From: Symbiodinium natans
Lineage: Eukaryota; Sar; Dinophyceae; Suessiales; Symbiodiniaceae
Reading direction: 5' to 3'
Assembly: GCA_905221605.1 (NCBI GenBank)
Contig: CAJNDS010001702.1
Location: 656,822-720,821 of the forward strand
Length of the DNA: 64,000 nucleotides
Shown: positions 9,381-23,934 of the stretch, in pieces
How positions within the stretch are numbered: position 1 is the first letter of the stretch
How the letters are laid out: each line of letters starts with the position of its first letter
Translations under genes and position numbers: made by a program
The notes under the pieces: model-generated
What the model was told of the DNA's origin: nothing
The model's input: the letters and a program-made list of their open reading frames with translations, nothing else
Databases searched by the model: none

Positions 9381-12300
9381 GTAGGTTCCAGAGCACGAAG
9401 GATTTCAGGCGCCAGCGCCATCGACCTTCCCCAGCTTTACATGGCCGACGGAGCATTCTGTTCAGGGGTGAGGGTTTAGGGTTCAGGGTTGAGGGTTTAA
9501 GGGTTCAGGGTTTGGGGATAGGGGTTAGGGTTCAGGGTTTAGGGCTCAGGTTTTAGGGTTTTGGGGATGGGGGTTAGGGTTCAGGGTTCAGGGTTTGGGG
9601 TTCAGGGTTTAGGGTTTAGGGTTTAGGGTTTGGGGATAGGGGTTAAGCTCAGTAGGGCGCTGGCTTGGCATGGCATGGCCGGGCCGAGACAGGATGACCT
9701 GGAAAGCGCCTGGAATCTTGAGACCCTGAGGCCAGGATTTGGGGTTTAGGGTTTAGGGTTTAGGGTCTAGGTTCTAGGGTTTAGGGTTTAGGGTTTAGGG
9801 AGTGCCCAACCACAAAGAACTCTGGCAGCGAATCCCGCATGTGCCTGGAGCGCCCACCCTTTAGAGTCACGCAGGGATCGAACAATGATCTTCTTTGAGG
9901 GGTTGTTGTAGGGGGGGGGGAGGTTTGGTCAGATCATGGGTTTTGAAATGTAGGGGCGCAGGTGCCGGAGCCGGGCTCTAGCGTCAGGTTGCATGATCCT
10001 TGTATGATTCATCAAGTTTACGGGTGGATGAGGTTGAAAGTACATTCGTCTCGAACGCGGAGACGGCTTCTAATTCCCTAGTTGAGTATCACGAAAGGCA
10101 TCGCTGAACGAAAACTTTGTGGGGATGGTGCTGCTGCGGGTGTTGAGGAGATGCATATTCGCCAGGTCTATCGAGGCAGGGTCCTCACACGCTGTGTACA
10201 ACCCTGCACAAGCACCCTATGCCTCCCAGCCAAAAGGCATGCTTAAGCACCCAGAGTGAGAATCTCACCCCTCGAGCCTTATCAAATCCCAATCCCCCCA
10301 ACGCCCAAAAGACCACCGGCGGTGCTTCCAGCTATCCCAGCTCCCAGCTGCCTCCTTTTCGCAGGCATCGGGCACGTAGCCTGGCCGGGGCAATCCAGTG
10401 CCGGCTGGCGTGCCTTGGCGGGGTGTTCGGGAGCAAAGATCCTTCGGTCTGGGTTTCTAGAAACAGAGCTTCTTGAGCTTGGGAGCCAAAAGGAAGTGGG
10501 CGCAAAGTTGTTCTCCAAAGCCGAAATGTGGGGAGTGCTGCAAGGTGTGGGGGGAAAGGCATCGAGACATATTTGTTTCCAGAGCATTTTGTGGGTCGAC
10601 GCGACCACGATGGACGCAAAGCAAGCATGGTCTCGTCATCCAATCTCATGAACGATCGTCTTCACCTATGCTCTAAACCGTCGTGGTCGCCATACACCCA
10701 GCTCAGTCTTCAACTCGACGTCATCATTGCAGTTTCGCCTCAGGTGTTCAGGGCTTCAACTTTCCCCTGAACCCCCAACAATGCCCCCCCTCCCTGAATC
10801 CCGAATTCCTGTTTCCCTAAGCCCCAAACCTCCTCAACCCGCAACCCTGGGCCACCAGCAATCCCCAAAACATCGGCCTCCCCGCACAAAGCCTGTTTTC
10901 AAACGCTCAGGGCACCTCAGGGTTTTGAGTTGAAAGGCCTGGGGCTTGAGTCTTGTGGGTTTCGGGCGCTGGTAGAGGTTTATGGCTTAGGAGATTTGGG
11001 TTTAGGGCTTTGGGTTTAGGGTTCAGGATTCAGGGTTTGGGGTTAGGGTGTAGGGTTTAGGGTGTAGGGTTCAGGGTTTCGGGTTCCCCACATTCCAAGT
11101 TCCCGGTTCCCCAAGGCCCCAAAGATCCGGCGCCCCCCCGCGAGGTCGCGCTATGACGCCCTCGTGGCTGTGTGCCTACCCCGAGGCAAAGCTCAATAGG
11201 GTTTAGGGTTTAGGGTTTAGGATTTAGGGTTTAGGATTTAGGGTTTAGGGTTTAGGGCTGGAGATTCTTAGTAAGAAATCAGCCAGAGGACAAGATTCAG
11301 GGTACCTGAACGGGGAGCATCATCTAAAGGACTACCCAAACGCTTGAACTCGAGGCAAACTAGGTTAGGGTGGTTCCTTTGCCACTTTTAGATGGCGCGG
11401 GGTGGGAGATGCTCTCAGATGGCTCTCATCAGTCGGACCATGGCACTTTGCAGATTACGAAGTTCTTCAAAGCTCATCTGTACCCTCAGCTTCATATCGA
11501 AACAAGCGTAAACCCTAAACCCTAAGCCCTAAACCCTAAACCCTAAACCCTAAGCCGTAAACCCTAAGCCATAAGCCCTAAGCCCAAGCCCCAAGCCCTA
11601 AACCCTAAACAAACCCTCAGCCTGAATCGTGGGAGGCCCTGCTCTGCCAATGGCACTGCTGGGTGTCTGGTATGCGGGCGCCGCCTATGCGAACCGGCCC
11701 GCGATTGGCGGAGTCTGTGCGGATGAGGGTTTAGGGTTTATGGTTCAGGGATTTAGGGGCTTAGGGCTCTTAGGGGTGTAGAGGGTTCAGGGAGGGGTAC
11801 CTTGGATGAGCCCTCAAACTGTGAAGCGCGAACTCTTGCAGTTCTATGAGATCGCTTCAGGCTAAGAGCCTCCTCGTGATGCCCCTCACTCCCCCCGGAG
11901 GCCCGCCATGAACAGGCCCCAAGAGCCAAGGTACCCTTGGAACCCTCCTTTCCCGTGGCCCGGCTCCGATTCCTCCTCGAGGATTCGCAGGCACCAGGGA
12001 AGCCGATCCAAGCACTCTTGCAGCGTAGTATAAAGCGCCGGCTTTGTCCCCAGGAAAACGCGCCTCCAATCAAAACCGCACCCCAGCAAAAAACGGGCCT
12101 TCCGCTTTCGGGGCTTCGGGGTGTCCGTGTCTTCTTGGGTATGCACAGACATGGGGGCGTTTTTCCTATTGAATGAACACGACTAACAAGCCCCCCGAAA
12201 TCCTAAACCCTGCTGCCCGACTTGCTTTCCAGGCGCAGCTCCTCCTCACGGAACCTCGGACAGAGCCCAAGGACCCGTCTACGGGAGTTTGGCGTCTTCC

Positions 12301-13102
12301 CCCCGAAAAACCCCAATCCCTAGACCCTGCTACACCCTAGACATCCCCAACATGTCAGCCCTTAAGCCTCCAAAAAACTAACCCTCCCAGCCTTCAGCAG
12401 TCGATCTGTTTGTTGGGATCGAGAGTTTCGTTTCGCCCCTTTTTGTGCTGCCCTTCTGTTCAGCCCATAGGATCTAGCATCTAGGGTTGAGGGTTTAGGG
12501 CTTAGGGCGTAGGGTTTCGGGTTTAGGGGTGAGGGTGTAGGGTTCTTTGGGCCTTTGAGGGCTGAGCCTCCGGTCTTCAAAAGGGGTGTCCGGGTCTCGG
12601 CGCAGGACCTCCGCCATGACGGGCAGACCCTGAGGTGCCGCGGCCTGGGGAGCGAAGCGTAAGAGGCTTAAGCTACGATTTGCCAAAAAGAACCCCCCCC
12701 CCCCCAAAAAAAAAAAAAATATTATATATATATATATATATTTCTTTTTTTTTTACTTCGAACATCCTTACTTTTTCTGGATAGAGGTACTCTGCAGTTG
12801 GGCACTCCAGGGACACTCTGGGGTTGGGCGCTCCAGGGCACTCAGAGGTTGGGAGCTCCAGAAACACTCTGGGGTTGGGCACTCCAGGGACACTCTGGAG
12901 TTGGCAAGGACACTCTAGTTTTGGGCACTCCAGGGGGCACTCCAAGGAGGTTGGGCACTCCAGGGATGAGCAGACCGGGCGAGGAGAAGAGTTCCGGGCG
13001 AGGAGAAGAACTGAGTAAATCTAACAACCCAACACCGAGGGTGGGGAACAAACTAAAAAGATACTCTTCCTTATAAGGGAACTATAGGGATCATTATCTT
13101 TG

Positions 13103-13133
<31 letters not shown>

Positions 13134-16100
13134 AAGCAAAAAAGAGCAAATACAAGACACACTCTTCCTTATAATGGTGATACAGGGATCATTATCTTTA
13201 ACCCCCCCCAAAACAAACAAAGACAAAATACCCTTCCTTCGTACTCCTGTTTTACCCTTCCTTATAAGTGGAATATAGGGACTATTCTCTTTTATTTCTT
13301 TTGGGCGCTTCAGCAAACAGTGGTTAAAATCAAGCCCTCTGGGACCCTAGGCCAGACTTGACGATATGTAAGGGGTAGCCTTTCAAGGGCCCATACTAAG
13401 GGACCATGTAACTGCCCTTAACTCTAAAGTGATACTGCTCCTTCAGGACTGCCACTGAATCAGCTGTAGGACCCATGCACCACCACTACTGTATGGGGGT
13501 GTGGAGCTTGGGGTTTAGGGTTTAGGGTTTAGAGTTTAGGGTTTAGGGTTTAGGGCCTTTACCCTAACCCTTACACCAACTTCTGCTCTCAACCCGAACC
13601 CTGAGCCCTCAATCCGAAGACCCAAGCTAAGCCCTGAACCCTAAACCCTCAACCCGAAAGGCCCTGAGCCCTGAACCCCGTGCTAGAACACGAACCAAGC
13701 CATGCATGCTTCTCCTCCGAGCTTAGGGTTTGGGATTTCTTTTCTTCAGCACATCTCAGATAATCCTTGGTCCCGAACCCTTGAACCCTAAACCCTTGAA
13801 GTTCTCAACTGCTTGCTGTACTAGAGGCCCCCTTTAACATCCAGTGGCCGGTTCTCGAAAACCTCAGTCATTAAGATCCTAAGCTTTGCATCGCAAGCCT
13901 GCGAAACCCGAAGCCCCTGTAGGGGGAGAAGGTGATGAAGCCTGCTCCACCTCCCCTCTCCCCCCAGACACCTGGAAGCCCCTAAACCTCTAAACCCGCA
14001 CAACCCCAGAACGTATACAAGCCGATAACCCTCAGCCCCCAAGCTGCTTGAAGCCTTTGTTGGGCAGGCTCCATTGGCCCAGTGGCGAGGTTGAGTCGGT
14101 AGACTCGAAATCGCCGGCTTCCCAACTTTCTCCGGAGGCGCGAGGGGAGGGTTTCGGGTTCAGAGGCTGTGACCGTTACGGGTGAGTTCTGCCCTACTGC
14201 ACCAAAACAAACCCCATCCCATAGCCCCCGAAGCCCTGAACCCTAAATCGGAAACCCTAAACCCTGTCTCACATCCTCAACTTTTTGCCCTACAGGCACC
14301 CAGCACCCTGGCCTACGTGATCTACACCTCCGGCTCCACTGGCAAGCCGAAAGGCGGTCCAGGGTTTAGGGTTTAGGGTTCAGGATTTAGGGTTTAGGGT
14401 TTAGTTGTGTGTTGTGGCTGTAGGGCATGCAGATGTTGGTACAGAGTTGATGCTTTTGCCCCAACGACTGGGAACCAAAACCCAATCCCTCACCTCAAAC
14501 CCCGAGCATCGCAAGCGCTCCGACATCTTCCTTCGATCAGGCGTGCGGGTGGCAGCCGGCGCTGTGGCCAATGTGCTCCAGGCCTTCGAGAGAAGCGTGC
14601 GCCAGGCTCGGTGGTCGAGTCCTTCAGGAGCGTCAGCAGCTAGACGTCAGGAGATTCAACAGCTAGGATAAACATCATCCAACCTTCTTCTGCAATTGTG
14701 ACTTAAACGCTGCTTTTGAATTCACTGGGGCCCTAGAATACCGGTTCCTAAGCCCTAAGCGCCCACGGGCCCCTAAGCCGTAAACTTCGTAAACCTTACA
14801 GCCTAAAAACGCTTCAAGGGGTGCAGGTGTTTCTCCTGGCAGCCGTATGTTCTGGTTCTTACCGGGAGTGGAGGAATGGATCCTGACTGTCGTTGTTTGC
14901 AAGAACATCTTCCCCTTTAATTACGTAGCCTTCAAATTATTATGCTGTAGACCCTATACCCAAATCCGCAAAGTCTTACAGCCGCTCCCCCACCTCGCCT
15001 TAAGCAGCAGCGTTTTGGTGCTCCGTGCTCAACGGCCTTAGAGCCACTGGAAATCTGGGGGCCTGTAGGGTTGCCGGGTTTAGGGTTTTTAGGGTTTTTG
15101 GGGTTTAGGGTTTTTAGGGTTTATATTGTTTAGGCTTTATAGGGTTAAGGGTTTTTGCGGTTTATAGGGTTTAGGGTAGGGGTGGGGAGGTCCCTTGACG
15201 CAGGCAGCGGGACGCGAGGACGACGTGCTTGTCGCCGTGACAACCTTCTGCTTCGACATCTCTGTGTTGGAGAAGCCTGGATGCAAGACCCAAGCCCCAG
15301 GCCCTGAAAGAAAGAAGGGAACCAATGCCCCCGTACCCTGGGCTTGAACTGCCCCAAAAGAGTAGGAAGAACAGGTCGGGATGCCCGGAAATTTGTGGTG
15401 GGCTTGGGCTAAGGCTGAACATAGATCCAGAACCTGTCAAGCCCCAACCGACTCAAACCCTGCCAAGGCCCTACCCCAAGCCCTAATCGCTCCTGTGCCA
15501 ACATGTACTCAGACTCCTTTGGATGGTGGCTTTTTCGTTGACCAACATAAGTTTTGTATGGATCCCAAAGCCCTCAAATCCTGAAACCCTTAAGCCCCCC
15601 CGAAGCCCCAAAACCCTAGACCGCAGCAATCTCCCGCTGCCCTAAGCCCAAAGTTTGAAGACCCGCGCCCGACACCTAACGACCCCTTTTCTGGGATGTC
15701 GGGGTTTCAGGGTTTAGAGGCTTTCGGGGGTTCAGGTCTCGGGCTTTAAAAGGGGTTCGGGGTTGAAGGATTTAGGGATTCAAGAACTTAGGGGTTCAGG
15801 GCTTCGCGAGTCGGCGTTGGGTTTCAGGGTTTTTGCGGGCTTTCGGTTTCCGGGTTGAGACTTGCAAGCTCCGGACTTTAGGAGTCTACGTTTCAGGGCT
15901 CAGGGTCTTCCCCCTGCCCCGCTTCGCGCTTCCCCCTTCCCCTTCCCCCCTCTCCCCCCTCCCTCCCTTTCCCGCAAAGGATGCTCTGGCCGCTGTGCTG
16001 CGGCTTTCGCCTCTCGACCAGGGGTTCAGGGAAGGAGGGGGGGGTCTTCGGCTTGGCGAGCTGCCAGAAGGCTTTGTGCTAAGGAGCTAATATGGTAAGA

Positions 16101-19100
16101 GTAGATGGTAGAGGAAGATAGTGGAATAGTAAGATAATAATAAGAACATAAGATAAGAACATAACAAGAGAAGAAGGGAGTAAGAGAATAAGACAATAAG
16201 ATAATAGGATAGCAACATCATATACTCATAACTCAACAATATATTTTTGCATGTTATAAACCAAAATGAATAAGTAAATAAGAAATACATGAATAACAAC
16301 ATAAATAAATATCAAATAAATACGAACAAACAAACAAACAAACATACATACATACATGTGTATGCATATATTAATGTACTACAAAAATACTATCATAAAA
16401 AATAAGCTAGCAGCATATTTATATGCGAATCTTAGAATCTCCAATATACGAATATAATAACGTAGTTACACAACAGATGACCTAGCAGTACAGAATCATA
16501 CCATACTAATGCAATAATATCACAACACAAGGAACACCTCACTATAATTGTTGTCTCTCTGCGTGCGCGTGTGCGTCATTCTCAGATCTATGACTATGCC
16601 TATCGCTGTTGGTAAGCGTCGAGGGCTTCGGACCCCACCCACACCGAGAAGAAGGAACTCTTGGTGTTGACTGGGGCGCGCCCTTGGGCTTAAGGTTTTG
16701 GAAGTAGCTCGCTTTCTCTTCCACAAGGCTCCGATACGGATCGTGTTCTAAGGTGGTTTTATGGTGGTGCATAGACATGTCATATCTTCATCCGACTGGG
16801 ATCCAATTAGCTTCCCTGATTGAAAAAAGAAAGCTTCTGTACGAAACTCCGGCGCCGCGCCCTCCATGACGGATCCAGTTTGCATCAGCACCCAGAAACG
16901 GTTTTGCCTAGGGTTTAGTGCCTGGGACACCCCCCTCCTTCCCCCCAGGCACCCCACCCAAGATCCACTGGATGCTGGGATTTGGGGTCTGGGGAAGGGT
17001 TAACAATCATGGCAATGGCCCTGAACCTTAAATCTTGAATCTAAAGCCCCACAGAGTCCAAGAGCCAAAAGAGAAGCGTCCCAACATCGGAAACGCAAAG
17101 GTAATCCCAAAACCCGAAGCCTAAAGGGCAAACCTTCAAACACCGAAAGCTCTAGGCCAGAAGGCCCAATTCCATGACCTTAAACTCAAACGCCCCTATC
17201 CCTAACCCTAAGCCCCTGCCCCTCCAAAACCAAACAGCAAACCCCTAAAGCTCCGAAACGCTTAAACCCCCAAGCCCCCAAACCCCGAAAAGCTCTAAAA
17301 CCCCAAACCCCAAACCCCAAACCCGAAGACCCCAAGACCTCAAATCCCAAACCCCAAGACCCCAAACCCCAAACCCCAAGACCCCAAGACCCCAAACCCT
17401 AAACCCTGAAAACCCCAAACCCGAAATCCCTAAAACCCTTAACCCTCAACCCTCAACCCTTCAACCCTTCAACCCTCCACCCTTAAACCCTCAACCCTAA
17501 ACACTAAACCCTAAACTCCTAAACCCTAAAACGCCCTTAACCCCAAAACTCTCGGCCCTTCAACCCCAAGCCCCAAGCCCCCAACCCTACAGTACCCCCC
17601 CTAAACAATTCCTATTAAGGATTGCTAGGAGAAGGGAACATCCCAGCGCAAACCCCAAAACCCCAAGCCCCCAGGCCTGGTCCTGGCGTCGACGGCCACG
17701 GCACGGAGCGGCCGAGCCCTGGAAGCGCTCCTCCGGGCGCAGCGGCCAGCATCGCCTCTGGGCTTTAGGGTTTCGGGTTTGGGGGTGTTGGCTTTAGGGG
17801 TTAGGGTTTGGGGTTTGGGGTTTGGGGTTTAGGGTTTAGGGTCCCAACCCCAGACTGTAAACCATGCATTTGCCTCCTTGTGGTTTCGGTTTGTTTTTGA
17901 GAACGGTCGTCCTGTGCTCCCTTCAGGTTTAGGGTGTAGGGTTTAGGGATTAGGGAATTTGGGGTTCCCCCCCCCCGCCCCCTTTGCAGCTCCCTCATGA
18001 GAGCCCAGGCCGGCTCGGCTCATCTTCCAGGCGGGAGGGAGTGAACTAAAGTGGAGCCAAGATGCCTTGTGATGTTCCCACTAGCAGTCCTCAATAGGGA
18101 TTATAGTAGGGGGTACTCTAATCCCTGTTAAGGTTCCCCCTTATCCTAGCAGTCCTTAATAGGGATTATAGTACACGATTATGATCCCTATTAAGGACTG
18201 TTAGTATAAGGGGGAACATCCCAACAAAAATATCCTGGTTCTTCGTAGGGAATGTGGGTGTTAGGGCCCTGTATCTATCCTCTCTAAGGGAGTATATAGG
18301 GTACCTCAAATTACCCCTATGTCTCCGGGGCCCCCAAAGACTACAGAAACATGAGGATTTTACTGTTGGGGTATAAGGGTCTTTGTAAGGGGAATTCCGG
18401 TAAACAGAACCTGTATGTCTATGTGGTTTCTTGGGTTCCCTTCTCCGCCAGTAGAAACAGTTTCCCAGAAGGACCTTTAGATCAACCCCAACTAGTAAAA
18501 ATTAATTTTCAAGATTTCGAAATTGACCGGATCTGATCATAGAGATGCAAGTGGTACGCTTTATGCTTTATCTTCAATTCGTTTCTTATATTCTGTTCAT
18601 CTTTTTCATGGGGCTTGATATGAAAATAATGAGCATGTTTCGCGAACCGGAGAACAGAAAGACAACAGGAATGGGGAAAAGACGATACCCGCAAACGACT
18701 AGAAAAGAAGAATGTTGAACCCCAAATCCTAACGGAACCCTTTAGCACCTGTAACCTTCAACCGGCACGACATGGGCAGGCGACGCCAACAAGCTTCCGC
18801 TCCCTGATGCAAGCAGGCCAGGACCCCCAATCCTAAAACCCCCATTGCTTGAAGCCTAAACCCTACAACCCTGCGTCGGTTCCAGACGGGAAAACTGATG
18901 TTGTTGTGTTCCTTAAACCGAACTCGCCCTCCGCAGGCTGGGAAGGCGGTGATAACGTCGCCGCCATCTGCGGTGGGGAGGCGGCCCACGAGGGGTTTAG
19001 GTATGGTTTAGGTCTTCGGGGGTACCTCTGAACCCCTAAACCCGAAGCCCTAAATCCTAAACCCTAAACACTAAACCCTAAACCCTAAGCCCTCTGGGCC

Positions 19101-22100
19101 GCCTCGGACCCCGAACCCTGAACTGCGGAGTGCTGGAGTCTGCTTCCTCTGGAAGAGGCGTTTCCAAGCCAGCTGGCCGCCCCTCTGTTCCATCTCTGCA
19201 GGGCGGGGTTGTGGCGCCTCGGCTCATGGGTTTTTGGGTTCAGCTTGAGTTGTTGCCTAGGGAGGTTTAGGGTTTGAGTGTTTTTGGGGTTTCTTTTTGG
19301 GTTTAGCAGTTTAGGGTACTGGGGTACAAGTTTGAGCCTTAACGGGTTTTATCAAGAGTTCAGAGGACTAAGGTTTCGCTGTTTCGGGATTTGGGACTTT
19401 ACGCCGTGATTCGGCACATTGGGTGTGGGGTGGTTGGGTTCAGGAGTTCGCCTAAACCCCGGGTCCGGAACCTAAACCTTGAACCCCAAACCCCCAAACC
19501 CCCCCCCCCCCCCCCCAAAACTCCCGAAAGCCCCGAACACACACCAAAACCACAGAACCACAACACGAGAACCCTAAAACCCAACATCTCCAAAAAAACA
19601 AGCCCAAATCCCCAAACCACCCCCAAACCCTCCAAACCCTCCAAACCCTCCCAAACCCTCCCAAAACCCCCCAAAGCCCCTCCAAACCCCCACACCAACC
19701 CTAAACCCCACATCTCCAAAAACCCAAGCCCTAAACCAGGAATGCTTATGGGCCCACAGAGACCACAATTTGGTCTGCGGCCCATCATCTCCAAGGCATT
19801 CTGCCCTTGGGGTTTGCTTTGCGAGCCTTGCCATCCAAAACCCCCAAAGCAAAACCCCAGCATGGGGGTGTGAATACTTGCCAAAATAGAACCCAATGTA
19901 CCCATTCCTGCTAAATTAGGGGGCCTAAAGCCGCAACTAGAACCTTAGGGTTTAGGGTTTAGGAACCATCAAAGAGGCCCCTATCTTGCATCATCAACCT
20001 CCCAAGTTCCGGCCCGCAGGGAATGAGACCGTCGTGCCCATCGGCATTCCCCTGCTAGGCCACGGCAAGCAAAATCCTAAAGTTCCTAAAACTCCTACAG
20101 CCCTAAAACCCTGAAACCCTGCATCCCTAAAACCCCCCAAACCCTAAACACCGTAAAACATGAAACCCTAACACCCTAAAACCCTAAAACCCTACAGCCC
20201 TAACACCCTAAACCAAAACAAGCCTAAACCGTCAACCACCTGAAAACCCTAAATCCAAGAATCCAAGGAGAGTTTATTGGGGTCATGGAGCTTCTAGGCT
20301 TAAGGAGTTTAGGGTTTAGGGCTGAGGGTTTAGGGTTTAGGGTTTTGGTGTCAGAACCCCCAAACTCTCAAACGCCAGATGTATGAGTCCAAACCTCGAC
20401 ACCCTTGCATCCTAAACTGCAAGCCCTCGCCCCCGCCCCCGCCCTCACCTCAACTCCCCAAACTCTTAACACCACCCTCCCCCCCTTCGCCCAAACCGCT
20501 AAACTCTGAGCTCCTAAACCCTTGGCTGTGTGCGCAGGAACCAAACTGCAGCTTCTCTCTACAGGCGACTCAGGTGACAGATCCTCGGCTGCCCGGAACC
20601 GTTTCTTCGTCGGTATCACGATACATACCACCTAAGAAGCCTTCTATGTGTGGTTGTAGATGTGATGTTGATATTCATGAGCTTAGAGCAAAAATTTGAA
20701 TTTAGGAGTTGTTGATTGAACTGTCGGAATGAATTACAATATGTATATAAATGGAATATGCCTTCAGTTAGTAAAGGCAGATGGTGCGGTACATGGGAGA
20801 AGATTGGAACTAGTGGTAGGACTGGAAGTGGAAGCGGGAAATCAAGTACATTTGTATCATCATGGAGGCCACGCTGTTAACTTCCGTAAAACTAACTTCA
20901 AAAGCTGCGAAATAAGCTTCTGCCACACAACCCCATATTCCATGATTGCATAACTCTGTAGTTCTTCTGGCATGCACTCTTGACTGATTGCAATGCCACA
21001 TATAGGGGCCGGAAGAATCCCCCAAAACCTTGCTCCAATTTTTAAGGGCCCTAAAGTATTCCAATGTCAAGCTCAAAGTTGCCACGTGCTGCTCATAGTG
21101 CTGGGTAACTGGGATTACGAACTGGTACTCTGTAATGTGCCTCATCATCTATATACGTATATGTACAATGAATATGTATATGAATATGTTTACCTGGCTA
21201 TTCCAAGCCATGTCCCTAGTTTTCTGATGTACTTGGCGGGAATCCGCTTCAGTTGGCGGGAATGTGTTTTTTTGATATGCAAGTTGGCGGAACCTGTTTT
21301 TCGTGTCCTGACCTGACGCACAGTTACTTCTCCTTGGCTCCACGCGATGCTTCCATGACAGATGTGAGACATTCTGAACAGAGTTTAACGGGCGGGAGAA
21401 AAGCAAGCATGAATATCCAGTATGAAGATGTGTGTGTATAGTCATCCATGCATAGATAGAATATGTTTTTGTTCTTTTTTTCGGGGTTTTGGGCTTTTTC
21501 CCACGTTTTTGAAGGAACCCATAGATAGAATATTGAAACCCGTAAATAGAGTATCTCAAAGGGTCCCAAAACCCATAGATAGAATATTTTCAGGACCTCG
21601 AAGAGATGCCCGTTTTCGGGCCCTTCTGCACACATATTCTATGTATGGGTTTCCAGATTCGTCAAACGCCAGACCATAGTGACGGTTGCTGCACAACATC
21701 TGGGTTCTTGTGAAATTTCGATGCGTTTTGCGGTGAGTGACTCGTGCCAGTGCACCCGCAGGCACAGACGCTTCTGGGCACAGGGGCGGTTTCGGGTTTA
21801 GTTAGGGTTTGGGGTTTAGGGTTAGGTTTTTTGGGTTGAAAGGACGAAAGGAGGACAGGAGGAGAGGAGAGGAGGAGCGGGAGAGAGGGAGGAGAGGAGG
21901 AGAGGAGAAAGGGGAGGAGAGGGAGGAGAGAAGCGGAATAACTTCTCTTGTGCCTTCCCCCTGAAGAGAGCCCCCAACTCCCGTAAGAACCCATAGATAG
22001 AATATAGTCAACCCCGATCCCGAAGAGAGCACCCCCAACTGCTCTGGGAACCCATAGCTAGAATATAGTTAACCCCGACCTCGAAGAGAGCACCCCCAAC

Positions 22101-23902
22101 TTCTCTGGGAACCCATAGCTAGAAGAAAGTTAACCCCAACCCCGAAGGCGCCTCTCCGCCCTTTTGCTTAGAGCCCTAGACCCGAAACCCTAAACCCTAA
22201 ACCCCCAAATCCCAAATCCCCGAAACTGTCACAAACAAGGGAACCCATAGATAGAATATAGTGGGCCCCGGTGCGCCCGTTGGCCCTAAATTTTGAGCCA
22301 ATATTCTATCTAACGTTTTGTGGGTTTTTATATTCTATCTATCGTTTTGGAAACGGTTTTTTCTCCGGATTTTCAAATATTCTATCTACTTAAGGATGCC
22401 GATATCTGTATATGAGGATTTGGGGTTGGGGTTTGCGCCCGAACAATATGGGCTTTACTCAAGGCTCCCATGACAGCGGCCTCGAGCTGGAAGCTTGCGA
22501 AGGCCGGGTTCGTGGCTTCGGGGCTTGGGTTCCCGCATGCACGAATGCCTTTAGTAGCTGATCTTGATGAGACTGAGAGATAACTTGCTGTGACTGAGAG
22601 CTCACTTAGTATGTGAGAGCTGCCAGCATGAAGTAACATACACCCATGCGGAGACCATCATGCTGCGGCAGGTGAACTTCTCATCGCTGGGGTTGGCGTG
22701 GCTGAAGGCCGCCGGGGCGAAAAATCTGCAACCTCGGCAAAGGCAAAGCAGCCATTTGTGTATGTTGAGGGGAGAATTCAAGTTCCTCGCGACAGTGAGT
22801 CCTAAACCCGATGCTCCAATCCGCCTTGATCGTGCGCCCCTAACCTGAGTGCGCCCCCGCAGACTAGGAAGGACCTTGGTGTTTTTCCCACTTTTGCCCC
22901 TTGCGAGGATACCTGCGACGCCCGGACTTGAATGCTGCAAAGTTCGTTGCGTTCAACGAGGGCGTGGGGCCCTGGCAACTGGAGACGTCGACAGATTTCA
23001 GTCTGTCTGCCTCTGGAACCCAATGTAAGCTTCCTACCATTCTGATATGGATCTTCAAACAACAGGAAGTCGATAGGTTTCTGCGGGTTTTTGCAGGGTA
23101 GGCTTGATGGGCTTAAGCTGGATCGTGGTCGACTGGTTTCCCGAAGCCCAAGCTCGACATCCTTCACCCTCATCCCGGAAGCCTAGCCTTGAAGCCCCTT
23201 ACCAACCTTAACCCCCCTTCAGGGTTTAGGGTTTAGGGTTTAGGGTTTAGGGCTAGGGTTTAGGGTTTTAGGGTTTGGTACGGCTGACCCTGGCAGCCTA
23301 AACCCCCCAAACCAAAGAAGAATTCGACACTTTCTAGCAAGGCGGTTGTCAAGGGCCCTGAACCCCTGTAACCCCTAAACCCCAGGCCCTCCACTCCAAC
23401 CCTCAACCCTCATCCCTAAACCCTCCCTAAACCCCAAACCTTAAGTCCTAAACCCTAAACACTAAACCCTAAACCCTAAGCCCCAAACTGTTTGATTTCC
23501 TCCAGGTCGTGCCTTCCTCACGGGGGACCGCGTCCGGCAAAGTGCCGGCGGGTACTTGGAGTTCATGGGCCGGATGGACCACCAGGCCACCAGCGCCCTT
23601 GGTTCAGGGGTTTCGGGTTTAGGGTGCAGGGTTTAGGGTTTAGGGTTTAGGGTTCAGGGTTTAGGGTTGAGGGTTGAGGGTTTAGAGTTTAGCGTTTAGG
23701 GTTTAGGGTTCAGAACCAAGGAACCTCGGGTGTTTCAAGGTTTCAGGGTTTTAACGGATTCGGAGTTTAGGGATGATGCTGTAGGGAATGTAGGGGATAT
23801 TTTGTGCAGGGGTTCAGGGTTCATGGGGCTTAGAGTTAGGGTTTTTCGGGTTAAGGGCTGCGCAGTGGCAGGATGCAGGGTGCTCCTAGCAAACTTCAAG
23901 GG

Positions 23903-23934
<32 letters not shown>

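Larger units (their letters stand above)
12300..14290. other. Intronic stretch without a confident exon
   Basis: Holds the repeats at 12690-13295, telomere-type clusters near 12485 and 13510, and one exon candidate near 12606. The missing A2-A3 linker exon of gene 1 should lie here. Confidence 0.6.

Noticed and set aside
15979-16014. Exon DALAAVLRLSP for the A4-A5 region of gene 1
   Set aside because: It resembles the 'DPxALAxLL' segment but lies upstream of the ELLVLTGA exon; the exon at 17675-17736 fits order and phase better.
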